Source of the DNA: Cytobacillus gottheilii
Lineage (GTDB): Bacteria > Bacillota > Bacilli > Bacillales > Cytobacillaceae
DNA: 64,000 bases
Direction of reading: 5' to 3'
Assembly: GCF_900166665.1 (NCBI RefSeq)
Contig: NZ_LT800494.1
Location: 4,246,146 to 4,310,145, forward strand
The stretch's first letter is position 1, and each line of letters begins with the position of its first letter. Below are positions 1-9,303 of the stretch, in pieces. Both the position numbers and the translations under genes were made by a program. A model generated the notes under the pieces. That model ran no database searches. It had not been told where the DNA came from and was given only the letters and a program-made list of their open reading frames with translations.

Positions 1-396
1 GGCTGCGTCTCCTCCGGAAATAGCATTGCCTCCTAGAATCGCGTTCCCAGAGTCAATTGGATTTCCCTGCCAATAAAATGAACTTGGCGGTACTGGCGGT
101 GCATTCGGGATCATAAATGATCCAAGATTGAGGGGAGACCCTGGTAATATAGGCTGACCTGATACACCACTTACATTACCGGCTTCAACTGGATTTCCAG
201 GGTCATATGCCTTACCGGGAATAATAAAGGTTCCACCTGAAATAGGCTTCCCTGGGGTGATACTTTGTCCCGGTGTAATCGGTTTTCCTGGTGTAATAAA
301 ACCAGCTGCTCCAACAAATGCTGGAAAGGCACTCCAAAAGACAAGTACAGCAATCATTAGCAGAGCAACCACACGATTAAACAATCTTTCACTCAA
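1..396 (-). CDS. Pro/Gly-rich secreted protein (C-terminus beyond window)
   Basis: Reading from a TTG at 396, the frame stays open to the window edge (about 132 residues). AGGTGA sits 6 nt upstream of the TTG. An N-terminal hydrophobic stretch (about residues 5-30, ending ...AFVGAA) looks like a signal peptide. It is followed by short repeats of the type TPGKPITPGQ, and then a Pro, Gly, Asn and Ser rich segment. It lies 15 nt downstream of the VWA lipoprotein gene on the same strand, so it probably belongs to the pilus operon. I do not recognise the family. A surface or matrix protein exported with the pilus apparatus is a guess from composition and context. Confidence 0.65.
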   Translation of the reverse strand, partial: MSERLFNRVVALLMIAVLVFWSAFPAFVGAAGFITPGKPITPGQSITPGKPISGGTFIIPGKAYDPGNPVEAGNVSGVSGQPILPGSPLNLGSFMIPNAPPVPPSSFYWQGNPIDSGNAILGGNAISGGDAA

Positions 397-411
397 AAAT
401 AATCACCTCGC

Positions 412-1842
412 TTATTGAGCATTCGTTTGATATTTTTCTTCGAGTGTTCTTAATGCTTCACTATAGCTTTTTTCGTTTAAGGCTTTAAGCTCCTCATTGA
501 ATTGATCAATTTCTTCTCGAATCCAATCATGATATTCATTGTTTTTCTGCTGCAAATAGTCTCTTGCTTCATTACTCATTTTTCCATTTTGCGCCATCTG
601 TGAAGTGATGAGGTATATAATGGACTTTTCTTTGGTGGTTTTGGATTTCTCATCTGTGATATATACGAATATATCAATTTTATTATTAACATTCTTATAC
701 TCTAGGCTTTGTTGACCTTGTTCCTTCCACTTTTCCCATGTTTCAGCCAAATCACTTACTTTCGCAAGCTCTTCGCTTAACTCATTTCCGTCAGCAGCAT
801 AAGTGTAAATACCCTCTGTCACATCAGCAATTTCTCTGAGCTGATTTTGACCTTCATTATCAACATCGAACCCAATGACATTCACAATCGGTTCAATATT
901 AGAATCGTATAGTTGCTTTGCTGCTTCTACTGGCTGGTCTTCACATGTAGAAACACCATCACTGACCAAATAAACAATATTTGTGTTATTTGCTCCATTA
1001 AACTCTGATAGATCTTTCTGTGCTTCAGTTATCGCTAATTCGATTGGTGTCCATCCACTTGGAGTAACTTCATTTAAAGCAGATTGAAACGAAGATTCTT
1101 CGTAAGCTGAAATAGGATAAATAATATCGCTACTGCTGCAAGACTTTTGCTTATCAGCTTCAGAACCGCTTCCTTTATGACCATAAACTCTAATTCCTAC
1201 ATTAGCAGTTTCTGGAAGGGACTCGACGAACTGCAGGATTGATTCTTTAGCTGCGTCCATCTTTACATCTCCATTTACCTCTGCTGCCATACTGCCAGAA
1301 GCGTCTAAAAGAATTTCAACATTTAAATTTTCTTTAAATTGATACCTTGAATTCTCCTGTTCTGGATTCCCAATAGACTGGAAACGCAACTGTTTAATGG
1401 CCTCTTCTGGTCCTTTGTATCCTTGCTGAACCTTTTTCAGAAGCTCTTGAAAGTAATAATCTAATTCTTCATTTGATGGTTCTTCTGACAGTTCAGGAAG
1501 ATCACTGAATGTATCTAACATTCTTTGGATATCTTCATCATTTAAATTAAACGTAAAATCATGATGTTCCCCGACTGGCCTAGAAGCTAATTCTTCATAT
1601 GTTGATGGAAGAGGCTCAATATCTAATTTAGGTTCTTCTTCATCAGACTCACTTAATTTATTTTCTTCCTCTTCTTCCTTTGTATTATCAGCTACTTCTT
1701 CTGTATCAGCAGAAACAGATACATCTTCAGTATTAGATTTAACCTGTTCCAGCTCCTCATCATTGCTGCAGGCAGCCAAAAGCAGGATAAACAATATGAA
1801 AATAGGAAAGATCCTTTTGGTATATGTCAATTTTTTAACCAC
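412..1842 (-). CDS. VWA-domain lipoprotein of the Tad-like operon
   Basis: 476 residues. The N-terminus has a lipoprotein signal with lipobox LLAAC (Cys25), so the protein is predicted to be anchored outside the membrane. Residues 26-75 are a highly acidic linker (runs of Glu and Asp). A von Willebrand factor A domain covers about 172-365, with the MIDAS motif DASGS at 180-184 and a later Thr/Asp region (SGWTP, VSDGVST). The last ~100 residues are charged and helical. VWA proteins often occur beside Tad pilus genes (TadG-like), where they may act as adhesins or assembly factors. It lies downstream of the prepilin gene and upstream of the Pro/Gly-rich protein. The exact role is inferred. Confidence 0.85.
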   Translation of the reverse strand: MVKKLTYTKRIFPIFILFILLLAACSNDEELEQVKSNTEDVSVSADTEEVADNTKEEEEENKLSESDEEEPKLDIEPLPSTYEELASRPVGEHHDFTFNLNDEDIQRMLDTFSDLPELSEEPSNEELDYYFQELLKKVQQGYKGPEEAIKQLRFQSIGNPEQENSRYQFKENLNVEILLDASGSMAAEVNGDVKMDAAKESILQFVESLPETANVGIRVYGHKGSGSEADKQKSCSSSDIIYPISAYEESSFQSALNEVTPSGWTPIELAITEAQKDLSEFNGANNTNIVYLVSDGVSTCEDQPVEAAKQLYDSNIEPIVNVIGFDVDNEGQNQLREIADVTEGIYTYAADGNELSEELAKVSDLAETWEKWKEQGQQSLEYKNVNNKIDIFVYITDEKSKTTKEKSIIYLITSQMAQNGKMSNEARDYLQQKNNEYHDWIREEIDQFNEELKALNEKSYSEALRTLEEKYQTNAQ

Positions 1843-1909
1843 CTTAAAAATAAAAATACCCCTAGAGTTTCAAAACGTTTATATCTTGTAAAATCCGAAG
1901 GCCATGAGA

Positions 1910-1936
1910 GCGTCCTGCAGCCTCAGGCAAAGACGC
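1910..1936 (-). other. Stem-loop just after the prepilin gene
   Basis: On the minus strand GCGTC and GACGC form an outer stem, and GCC/GGC form a nested inner stem. It starts about 19 nt after the prepilin stop codon, between that gene and the VWA gene, and has no U tract. It could protect the 3' end of an abundant pilin message or partly attenuate transcription into the VWA gene. Function is inferred. Confidence 0.4.
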
Positions 1937-1954
1937 CAGTTTATAAATGACGAA

Positions 1955-2164
1955 TCAGCCGCCTACCATCTGTGATATTTGCTCAATAATTTTAGAGATA
2001 ATGGATCCGATCCCTGTACTCTGCTCACTTACTGCAGTCGATACAATCCCTAATACGAGAATAAGTAAAGCTGCAATTCCTAACCACTCGAGTGACTGTG
2101 CACCTTTTTCGTTTTTCACCGGATTCATTACTTTTGTCCAAGCCTTAATCATCATGTTTTTCAT
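1955..2164 (-). CDS. Flp/Tad-type prepilin (69 aa)
   Basis: 69 residues. A short basic leader is followed by KGAQSLEWLG and a ~20-residue hydrophobic helix (IAALLILVLGIV). This matches class III type-IV prepilin architecture: Gly before the cleavage site, Glu at +5 of the mature protein (AQSLE) and an aliphatic segment. The C-terminus is small and Gly/Ser/Ile-rich. It sits directly downstream of the TadC gene (17 nt gap) and is the only pilin-like gene in the window, so it is the likely major subunit. No prepilin peptidase (TadV) is visible here and it must be elsewhere. Confidence 0.8.
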   Translation of the reverse strand: MKNMMIKAWTKVMNPVKNEKGAQSLEWLGIAALLILVLGIVSTAVSEQSTGIGSIISKIIEQISQMVGG

Positions 2165-2181
2165 CGTAAATCTCTCCTTTT

Positions 2182-3114
2182 TTAATTAAATAAGTTAAAT
2201 AGATTACTGCTATCTTTAAACATATTGATAGCCATCAGGCCGCCAATTAATATGATGGCAGACGGCATTACAATAAAAGTGGTTATCAAGGTGACCTTCG
2301 GTGAGGCTTTGGCTGCCTCTTCTTTAATTTTTTCTTTCTTGATCTTCCGCATTTCTTCGGATTGCTGTTTAAAGGTCTTGGAAATCGGAACACCAAGCCG
2401 TTCACCTTGAATTAATGATTTAATCAGCATCTGGAACTCTCTGCTTTCATTGCGCTTTAAGAGTTCCCGATAGGCATCTGCTCTTGGCACCCCTACATCT
2501 GTTTCCTGTATAAATCGGCCAAATTCATCTTTAACAGGTCCTTCAAAGTAAGGGACAATATCTCTAAGAGCTTGATCTAAGCCCACACCTGCCTGCAAAG
2601 TTACACTCATCGTATCGAGAAAATCCGGAAGCTGATAGGAAAGCTCAGCCTGGCGCTGCTTTGCCTTTTTCTTAAGCCAAAGTATCGTCAGCATATAGCC
2701 TGCAACAGGCAGCAGAATGACCGAAACTTCCGCAAAAGGCAGTCGAAGAACAAGTGATACTCCTCCAGCAATGACACCAACAATAAGTAAGAAGATTTTC
2801 TGGCCTTGAAATCGCTCTACTGTCAATCCATATGGAAAGCCAGCCTGCATTAGCTGCTTCTTTACTTCTTCGTTTTCACTAAAGAAATTGATTCTCTGGC
2901 CAATGCCAGAAAAGTCATCAGCATATTGCAGCATTTTTGAAATCATTTTCTCTTTTCTTGTAATCTTTTTTTCAAATGAATTATAGATAAATGTTTTCTC
3001 TTTTATTTCCTCTTTAAGTCTCTCTTTTGAGATGAGATACTTATAAAAACTTCTTAAAGAAAGGGCAACAAATATTAAACATAAGCTAACAATAATAAGG
3101 ATTAATCCATCCAT
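2182..3114 (-). CDS. tadC: TadC-like type II secretion F-domain membrane protein
   Basis: 310 residues. N-terminal membrane segment (about 1-22), paired membrane helices around 110-150, and a C-terminal hydrophobic helix (TLITTFIVMPSAIILIGGLMAINMF). Between them is the T2SSF domain (about 165-290), with the family features LPDFLDTMSVTLQAGVGLDQAL and SREFQMLIKSLIQGERLGVPI. TadC and TadB form the inner-membrane platform of Tad pili and pair with the ATPase. It starts 4 nt after tadB ends, consistent with translational coupling. TadB versus TadC is assigned by gene order and length. Confidence 0.85.
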   Translation of the reverse strand: MDGLILIIVSLCLIFVALSLRSFYKYLISKERLKEEIKEKTFIYNSFEKKITRKEKMISKMLQYADDFSGIGQRINFFSENEEVKKQLMQAGFPYGLTVERFQGQKIFLLIVGVIAGGVSLVLRLPFAEVSVILLPVAGYMLTILWLKKKAKQRQAELSYQLPDFLDTMSVTLQAGVGLDQALRDIVPYFEGPVKDEFGRFIQETDVGVPRADAYRELLKRNESREFQMLIKSLIQGERLGVPISKTFKQQSEEMRKIKKEKIKEEAAKASPKVTLITTFIVMPSAIILIGGLMAINMFKDSSNLFNLFN

Positions 3115-3118
3115 CTTT

Positions 3119-4045
3119 TCACACCCTAATATTCGTCACTTTTCGGACTAAAATGAACGTTAGTACAGTTCCAGCTACGAAAAATGCGAGCAGGAAGATT
3201 CCCAATCCAGAAAATAACGGATCTAAAAATCCATCGATGACATTATTCATCATTAACACTAGGAATATAGGAATCACCGGGACAATATAAGAAACATATC
3301 TCTGTTCAGCTGTCATTGTTTTGATCTCCTGCTGCAGGATTTTTCGATCTTCCAGCGTCTGACTCATTTCATCAAGAACAGCGTAGAGATTGCCTCCAGC
3401 CTTCTTTTGGATTAGCATAGTTGCGACAAAGAGCTGAAACTCTCTGCTGTCAATGCGTTTCTCCATTGCTTTAAGACCTGTATTAAAATCGATTCCCAAT
3501 GACAGCTCCTGAGCGAGCCTGCGGAACTCACTTTTAGCTGGCTCACTCACTTCCTGTGCAACAAGGTTAATTCCTTGCGTCAATGTCATACCTGAGCGGC
3601 TGGAGTTGGCCAATGTTCGGCAAATCTCAGGAAGCTGTTCAATAATACGCTGCTTCATATAATTTTTTCGGATTAAAAACAGCAGCCTTTTGCCTCCTTC
3701 AAGCACTAATGCAGCAACAAGCAGATTGACTGGAAACCCAATGCCGAAGAAGTTCTGCAAGGAGATAATAATTCCCATAAAAATAACCACATGCGCTCCA
3801 AGGTATTCAGACGGTGTTAAAGGGATATTGGCACTGCGAAGCTTTTCATAGATCGGCTGTGCTGTTTCCGTTTGATCAAACTTCGTGCCGAGCAAAACAA
3901 TAACACTTTTCCTCTTCACTCCATCGTTGTAAAACTCATGAACATCCTTGCGCCATTCCCGTTTTTTCATCCGGTAATCGAGTATGAAATAGATGGAGAT
4001 AATCAACATAAGAGCGGCAAACATGGATAGAAAAAACTCGGCCAT
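3119..4045 (-). CDS. tadB: TadB-like type II secretion F-domain membrane protein
   Basis: 308 residues. N-terminal membrane helix (about 5-23), a hydrophobic pair at about 86-125, and two C-terminal helices (from about 255). The T2SSF core contains LPEICRTLANSSRSGMTLTQGI and SREFQLFVATMLIQKKAGGNL. This is the paralogue of the following tadC gene and the second half of the pilus membrane platform. The start codon overlaps the stop of the ATPase gene by one base (position 4045), a typical coupled junction. Confidence 0.85.
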   Translation of the reverse strand: MAEFFLSMFAALMLIISIYFILDYRMKKREWRKDVHEFYNDGVKRKSVIVLLGTKFDQTETAQPIYEKLRSANIPLTPSEYLGAHVVIFMGIIISLQNFFGIGFPVNLLVAALVLEGGKRLLFLIRKNYMKQRIIEQLPEICRTLANSSRSGMTLTQGINLVAQEVSEPAKSEFRRLAQELSLGIDFNTGLKAMEKRIDSREFQLFVATMLIQKKAGGNLYAVLDEMSQTLEDRKILQQEIKTMTAEQRYVSYIVPVIPIFLVLMMNNVIDGFLDPLFSGLGIFLLAFFVAGTVLTFILVRKVTNIRV

Positions 4046-5394
4046 TACTTCACCTCCTCATAAACAGACGTAAAGGAAGATTCAGGGATATTTATTCCAA
4101 AGACCTTTAACTTATCAAGGGATGCCGGAATGTAACCTGTCGGTGTATAAAAGCCTTCAATTGCTCCATCTGATGACATGCCTGTTCGTTTAAAATGGAA
4201 TATTTCTTTTACAGAATGGGAGCCATCCTGTTCTTCCACAACCTCAGAAATCGAGATGATTTTTCTCGTTCCATCGGTTAGTCGGGTAGCTTGAATAATG
4301 ATATCGAGTGCCCCGACGATATATTCTCGGACAATATGACTTGGCAGCTCCATTCCGGCCATAACAACCATTGCTTCTACCCTTCTTAGAGCATCATCTG
4401 GTGAATTGGCGTGTACAGTTGTCAGCGAGCCTTCATGACCCGTGTTCATTGCCTGCAGCATATCAAAAGCCTCACCGCTTCGGACCTCACCGACAATAAT
4501 TCGGTCCGGCCGCATCCTAAGTGCGTTTTTTACAAGCTGACGAATGCTTACTTCACCGCTTCCTTCCACATTGGCCGGACGCGCTTCAAGACCTGCGACA
4601 TTTGGGCGGTTCAGTCTTAATTCAGCGGAATCCTCAATCGTTACAACTCTTTCTCCGTGCGGGATTGATGCTGCTAATACGTTTAGGATCGTTGTTTTCC
4701 CGCTTCCCGTACCTCCGGATATTAACGTATTCATTTTTGCCCTTACAACACCATCTAAAAATTGGGACATAGCAGAATTAAGAGCATTGAAGTTTAATAG
4801 ATCATCCATTGTAAACGGCTCTTTCCGGAACTTACGGATCGATACCAATGTGCCATTCAGACTTATTGGCGGTATAACGGCATTGACACGGCTTCCGTCC
4901 GGCAGTCTGGCATCAACCATCGGAGAGCTTTCATCAATTCTTCTCCCGATTGGAGCTACGATTCGATCAACAATATGTCTGACATGATCATCATCGCGAA
5001 ATTTTACATCCGTCAGCTCCAGCTTCCCTAACCGTTCCACATACACCTCTTCAAAGCCGTTGATTAAGACCTCTGTTATGGATGAATCATTAATTAACGG
5101 CTCTAACGGTCCATAACCAACCGATTCATCTAGTATTCTTGTAATTAATATCTCTTTATCATGGCGGGAGATAATCACTTTCTCCTCTGCCATGAACTGG
5201 CTCACAAATTGTTCAATGCTAAGACGCATTTCCCCTTGGGACAGCTTCGTCAGCGCCTCTAAATTCGTATCTCGAAGCAGCCTTGATTTGTAATGCTCAA
5301 CCAATTCGTCCACTAGGTGATTTTCATATTGATAGGATTGCAGTTTGGCTGAGCTGATGATTTTTTCTTTTCTTTTGTCAAATAAGGATGCCAT
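4045..5394 (-). CDS. cpaF: CpaF/TadA secretion ATPase
   Basis: 449 residues, the normal CpaF length. N-terminal helical domain, then the type II/IV secretion ATPase core: Walker A GGTGSGKT at 227-234, a Walker B-like IIVGEVRSGEA, and the His box TGHEGSLTTVHANS. The protein is a cytoplasmic hexameric ATPase that powers pilus assembly from the TadBC platform. It lies 12 nt after the cpaE-like gene, in the canonical order cpaB-cpaE-cpaF-tadB-tadC. No missing motif was seen. Confidence 0.93.
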   Translation of the reverse strand: MASLFDKRKEKIISSAKLQSYQYENHLVDELVEHYKSRLLRDTNLEALTKLSQGEMRLSIEQFVSQFMAEEKVIISRHDKEILITRILDESVGYGPLEPLINDSSITEVLINGFEEVYVERLGKLELTDVKFRDDDHVRHIVDRIVAPIGRRIDESSPMVDARLPDGSRVNAVIPPISLNGTLVSIRKFRKEPFTMDDLLNFNALNSAMSQFLDGVVRAKMNTLISGGTGSGKTTILNVLAASIPHGERVVTIEDSAELRLNRPNVAGLEARPANVEGSGEVSIRQLVKNALRMRPDRIIVGEVRSGEAFDMLQAMNTGHEGSLTTVHANSPDDALRRVEAMVVMAGMELPSHIVREYIVGALDIIIQATRLTDGTRKIISISEVVEEQDGSHSVKEIFHFKRTGMSSDGAIEGFYTPTGYIPASLDKLKVFGINIPESSFTSVYEEVK

Positions 5395-5406
5395 TTGCCA
5401 AACCTC

Positions 5407-6558
5407 CTATTCCAGTACAGAAAGTCCCCATTTCTTCACATCTTTTGCAAATGGAATGAGCCTTCTTTCCTTTGCTGTTTTTCTGATCGGCTCTCCTTTA
5501 TTCAAGAAAGGCTGAAGTCCTTTATTATCCAATCTGACTGTTGCTGCAAGCGGAAACCTTAACACATTTTTAATATCCTTTACCTGCACCTCATTATCTT
5601 TGCTTGTTTTATTCAAAATAATGGAAGTTCGTGACGGCAATTCAATTCCCAGTCTCACTGCAAGCTCTTCAAATTGCTTTAGCACCTTTAAAGATGGTGT
5701 ATCTGGTGTTAACACATAAAAAATGCGATCAGATTCTTCAAGTGCTGTAACAACATGATTATTCATATAAGAAGGAAGATCGACTATAACAAAATCAAAG
5801 CTTCTTCTGCATGTTCTCAACAGTTTAGCCACAAAATCCTCTGTTATTTTTTCTGCTGTTTCAGCATCACATGGACTGATCAGCACTTCAAGCTTAGAGC
5901 TTTCCAGCTTTTGCGATACATTCCGAATATGACTTTCGTTCAGCTCACTCACAACTGGCATCAGATCGGCTATAGAACGGTTAGATTCAATGGCCATTAA
6001 CGTTTCAAGCCCGCCAAATTGTAAATTCAAATCAATCAGAATAACTTCTGCTGTTGACTCTACCTTGATCGTCTGTGCAAATGCGGATGCCAAGTTAGAT
6101 TTGCCGCTTCCGCCATTGCCGCTGAAAATTGAATAGATCTGCCCTCTTCCTCTTGTAAAAGAAGATAACGTTTCCGTCTGTTTTGATTTATTAGCTTCAT
6201 AGCTTTGAAAAATAGTAGGTATTCTGCTGATGAATAAACTATGTTCTTCCGGGTAAACAAAAAATTCAGAAGCCCCTGCCTTCGTAATACTGCGAAGCTG
6301 GCTAAAATCTGAGCTTTTCGCAATAAACATGACGAATGTCGTTGGGCTTGCCGATTTAATATACTCAATACTCTCTACCGCAATATCACTGTCAGGCTGC
6401 ACAAAAATGACAATGTCCCGATCTTCCCGGTTCATTTCTCTGACAACATCTCTTGATTCGATCAGCTGGACCGAGTAGCTTCCTGACATGGCATTTAAAA
6501 TCTGATTATGAATAACCTCATCATCACTGACTAACAGTACTTTTAAATTCGACTCCAT
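5407..6558 (-). CDS. cpaE: CpaE/TadZ-like ParA-superfamily ATPase
   Basis: 383 residues. Residues 1-115 resemble a response-regulator receiver fold. A ParA/MinD-type ATPase follows, with P-loop GNGGSGKSN (147-155), VILIDLNLQFGG (switch I-like) and FVIVDLPSYM (Walker B). The signature Lys of the deviant Walker A (KGG) is replaced by Asn, a deviation known in TadZ/CpaE proteins. These proteins place the pilus machine in the cell, often at a pole. It lies between the cpaB-like gene (11 nt gap) and cpaF. Confidence 0.85.
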   Translation of the reverse strand: MESNLKVLLVSDDEVIHNQILNAMSGSYSVQLIESRDVVREMNREDRDIVIFVQPDSDIAVESIEYIKSASPTTFVMFIAKSSDFSQLRSITKAGASEFFVYPEEHSLFISRIPTIFQSYEANKSKQTETLSSFTRGRGQIYSIFSGNGGSGKSNLASAFAQTIKVESTAEVILIDLNLQFGGLETLMAIESNRSIADLMPVVSELNESHIRNVSQKLESSKLEVLISPCDAETAEKITEDFVAKLLRTCRRSFDFVIVDLPSYMNNHVVTALEESDRIFYVLTPDTPSLKVLKQFEELAVRLGIELPSRTSIILNKTSKDNEVQVKDIKNVLRFPLAATVRLDNKGLQPFLNKGEPIRKTAKERRLIPFAKDVKKWGLSVLE

Positions 6559-6569
6559 ACGATTCCCTC

Positions 6570-7340
6570 TTAGTTATTATTTTGATCGGCTTCTGTTTCA
6601 CTCTCTCCAGATGAATCAGCCGCTCCATCCTCGGTTTCGGCTTCTTCATTTACTGCCTCTTCTTCATTCGCTGGAGATGGTTCCTCCTCCGTATTGTCTT
6701 GCTCTGGTATCTGAGCTGGAGGTGTATCCTCTTTCCCTACATTGGCCTTCAAGACTCTTACTTTATCTGCGTAATTTTGCATATGTATGAGTCTAGGTGC
6801 GTCCTCTATGCTAACCTCGAGAGCCACACCAGCGAAGTCTTCCTCCGTTCCATCAGCATAAGCAACTGGTACATCCCTCATGAACACTTCTGTCTTTTGC
6901 TCTCCGTTATTGTCAGTCGAAACAATGATATCAACACGATCCAGTGTCTCAATTACTTGATCAAACTGTACCTTTTCGGAAGGATACATAGCTATAAGCC
7001 TATTGTTTTCATCCCGCAATTCAGTGAAAGGTTTTAACATATTATTTGTTATGATTTCTCCTTCTGATAATGGCACAACAGAAACATTATGAATAATTTC
7101 ATCTTTATCTGTTATGTGCGCATCATTCAGAAACTTATTCGGGATTTCCATTGTTCTAATTTGACTGCCCTCAATTAATGTCCTAACAGGGATATTGCCA
7201 TTCGCAATATATATTTTCGTCATCCCTCCCAATTCAGCATTCAGATCTCTTACCTTATCCAGAACAAGATAACCTGCTCCAGCTGCTAGCAGAAAGGCAA
7301 GCAATAAAAAAATGGCAGCTCTTCTTTTAGACTCTAACAT
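6570..7340 (-). CDS. cpaB: CpaB/RcpC-like SAF-domain pilus assembly protein
   Basis: 256 residues. One N-terminal membrane helix (about 7-28), then a SAF domain (about 42-105: IYIANGNIPVRTLIEGSQI, VVPLSEGEIITNNMLKPF) and a second beta-rich RcpC domain to about 195. The last ~60 residues are an acidic Glu/Pro/Ala/Asn tail, probably disordered and outside the membrane. First gene of the operon; its promoter must lie in the 7.4-8.1 kb gap. Gram-positive Tad systems keep CpaB although they have no outer-membrane secretin, so it may act in the wall zone. Confidence 0.85.
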   Translation of the reverse strand: MLESKRRAAIFLLLAFLLAAGAGYLVLDKVRDLNAELGGMTKIYIANGNIPVRTLIEGSQIRTMEIPNKFLNDAHITDKDEIIHNVSVVPLSEGEIITNNMLKPFTELRDENNRLIAMYPSEKVQFDQVIETLDRVDIIVSTDNNGEQKTEVFMRDVPVAYADGTEEDFAGVALEVSIEDAPRLIHMQNYADKVRVLKANVGKEDTPPAQIPEQDNTEEEPSPANEEEAVNEEAETEDGAADSSGESETEADQNNN

Positions 7341-8149
7341 CCTGTTTCTTCTCTCCCACAGTCGTTCTTTTGTTTTTTTAAAAGCTTATTCAGCTGTCAA
7401 GCCATAAACTTGTCAGCAGCTCTTACACTTTGAAAGATAATAGCACCTGTTCTCTATAATGTTCCACTAAGCTATTTTCTTCTTCAAAACATAAGGAATT
7501 GGAAAACTTTTCCCTACCTTATACCTCGGCAAGGAGCAAATAAACCTATACTTTTAGAAAATTTTTCTTCTTTGATGCTATATATTAACTAACACGCGTT
7601 CACATTTCCGTCAAACTCTCTCGGGCAATGTCGAAATATGTCTGATATTTTCTCCCTATTATTCTCTCAAAATCGAGATTTTTACTTAGTTCCATATTCC
7701 CAGCAAGTAATAGGAGCATAGATATTTTTTTTAAGTCAATTTTAAATTTTCCTTTTCGTTTATTACAAATGTTACAAATAATAGTTATTTTTTCTTATTT
7801 TCCGATCAGGCTTTTATTTTGAAATGTGAATGTTCGTAGATAAATAGTTTGAATTAAGAGTAATATTTCACTTCTAGGGTATTTGTTCTTTTTTAAGAAC
7901 GTCTCATTTAATAAGGAATTTGGCGGACAAGTTTTTAATCCTTTTTTTAATCGGCTACGATCGAAGGGGAGGCAGAGATCTTTGGGGTAAAACAAGTCCA
8001 AGCACTTTTTTCTATTTTTTAAAAATAATTCATAAAAAAGGTTTAAGCGTTATCTATATGTGGTATAGGGGTAATATTATTGCACATTTTTTCCTGCGGA
8101 GGGAACTTTTGAGTGAAACTATATATAGTCATGCATCTATAAGGGGGTA
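7341..8149. other. Long divergent intergenic region, no convincing gene
   Basis: About 810 AT-rich bases separate the pilus operon (leftward) from the PAS kinase gene (rightward). Short open frames on both strands lack ribosome sites and recognisable sequence, so I do not call them. A 7-mer TGTCGAA at 7629-7635 equals the Spo0A box consensus, but one such match in this length can occur by chance. The promoters of both flanking units must be here; I could not place -35/-10 boxes with confidence. Confidence 0.5.
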
Positions 8150-9208
8150 ATGAAAATAGGAGAACAAATAATAACAAGTCTCGTGGATCATTCTCCAGAT
8201 CCGGTCATTCTTTTACGGGACGGGGTGATTTTGTACCATAATCAACAGGCAGCACAATTATTTGGAATTCCTGAAAAAAATTCACTCGTGGCTAATAATA
8301 TTTTTATGTCTGTAGCACCAGGATCCTTAAGCTCGTTTCAGCAGATGCTTATGAATTTGAAACAAGATAGCATCCTTGATTTTCAGGAATTTATGTTCTA
8401 CCGACATGAAGGAATTTGCTTTGAAGCAGAGGTTAAGGGCATTCCGGTGATATTTCAGAGTGAAAAAGCTGTTTACTTACTTATTAGAGATACAAAGGAA
8501 AGAAAGAAGACAGAAGAGTTTTTACTTCATTCGGAAAAGCTAATGGCTGCTGGTCAGCTGGCTGCTGGCATTGCTCACGAGATACGCAATCCTTTAACAG
8601 CTATTAAAGGTTTTCTGCAATTGACAGAAGATCAACACGAGGATACAAAGCCATATTTTGAAATTATACACGCAGAAATAGACAGAATTGAATTAATTCT
8701 GTCAGAGCTGTTAACGCTGGCAAAGCCAAAAGATATGGAATTTAAAGTGATAAACAATGTGCAAGATTTACTTCATGATGTGACAACTTTAATAGAAACA
8801 CAGGCAATCTTAAACAATATTGAAATTGTCACGAATATAAAATTGTGCACACCTTCCATTCAATGCGATGAAAACCAGCTAAAACAAGTTTTTATTAATT
8901 TTTTGAAAAATAGTATTGAAGCAATGCCAGATGGCGGACAAATTACAATTGATTTGGATGTTCTGCATGATTCTGTTCAAATCTCCTTCCGTGATAACGG
9001 TCCAGGCATTCCAGAGCACCTGCTCAATCGAGTAGAAGAACCTTTCTTTACGACAAAAGAAAAAGGCACTGGCCTGGGATTGATGATCAGCAAACAAATT
9101 ATCGAAAATCATAATGGACGGTTTCATCTTTTCAGCAATGCACAGGGCACTTCGATTATAGTGAATCTCCCTTTTACATACCCGAGTTCCGAGGCTGTAA
9201 ACATATAA
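8150..9208 (+). CDS. Soluble PAS-domain sensor histidine kinase (KinE/KinD-like)
   Basis: 352 residues with no membrane segment. PAS domain about 5-115 (DHSPDPVILLRDGVILYHNQ). The HisKA dimerisation domain has the H-box IAHEIRNPLT with phospho-acceptor His143. The ATPase domain shows an N-box (INFLKNSIEAMPDGG), G1 (DNGPGIP) and F/G2 (FFTTKEKGTGLGL). This layout is typical of Bacillus sporulation-type kinases that feed Spo0F. AAGGGGG lies only 2 nt from the ATG, which is close but acceptable. No response regulator is adjacent, so it is an orphan kinase. Its role in the phosphorelay is an inference from the family. Confidence 0.85.
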   Translation: MKIGEQIITSLVDHSPDPVILLRDGVILYHNQQAAQLFGIPEKNSLVANNIFMSVAPGSLSSFQQMLMNLKQDSILDFQEFMFYRHEGICFEAEVKGIPVIFQSEKAVYLLIRDTKERKKTEEFLLHSEKLMAAGQLAAGIAHEIRNPLTAIKGFLQLTEDQHEDTKPYFEIIHAEIDRIELILSELLTLAKPKDMEFKVINNVQDLLHDVTTLIETQAILNNIEIVTNIKLCTPSIQCDENQLKQVFINFLKNSIEAMPDGGQITIDLDVLHDSVQISFRDNGPGIPEHLLNRVEEPFFTTKEKGTGLGLMISKQIIENHNGRFHLFSNAQGTSIIVNLPFTYPSSEAVNI

Positions 9209-9303
9209 TAAATAAGTATTTTTTCCAGGCCCCTAAACCCTATTCATTCTGCGGAAAATCTGCCGATATGAATTAAGAGAATGAATAACACGGGGGAAAA
9301 ACT

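Noticed and set aside
171..353. 60-codon minus-strand frame at the left edge
   Set aside because: It is a shadow of the Pro/Gly-rich secreted protein, whose frame has a signal peptide and ribosome site.
1910..1936. Possible cyclic di-GMP riboswitch after the prepilin gene
   Set aside because: GGCAAAGACGCC recalls part of the motif, but the required conserved loops and length are absent; a simple hairpin explains it.
4544..4987. 147-codon plus-strand frame inside the CpaF gene
   Set aside because: Antisense shadow of a strongly conserved ATPase gene.
7629..7635. Spo0A box TGTCGAA upstream of the pilus operon
   Set aside because: A single 7-mer in an 800-base AT-rich gap is expected by chance fairly often; no second box nearby.
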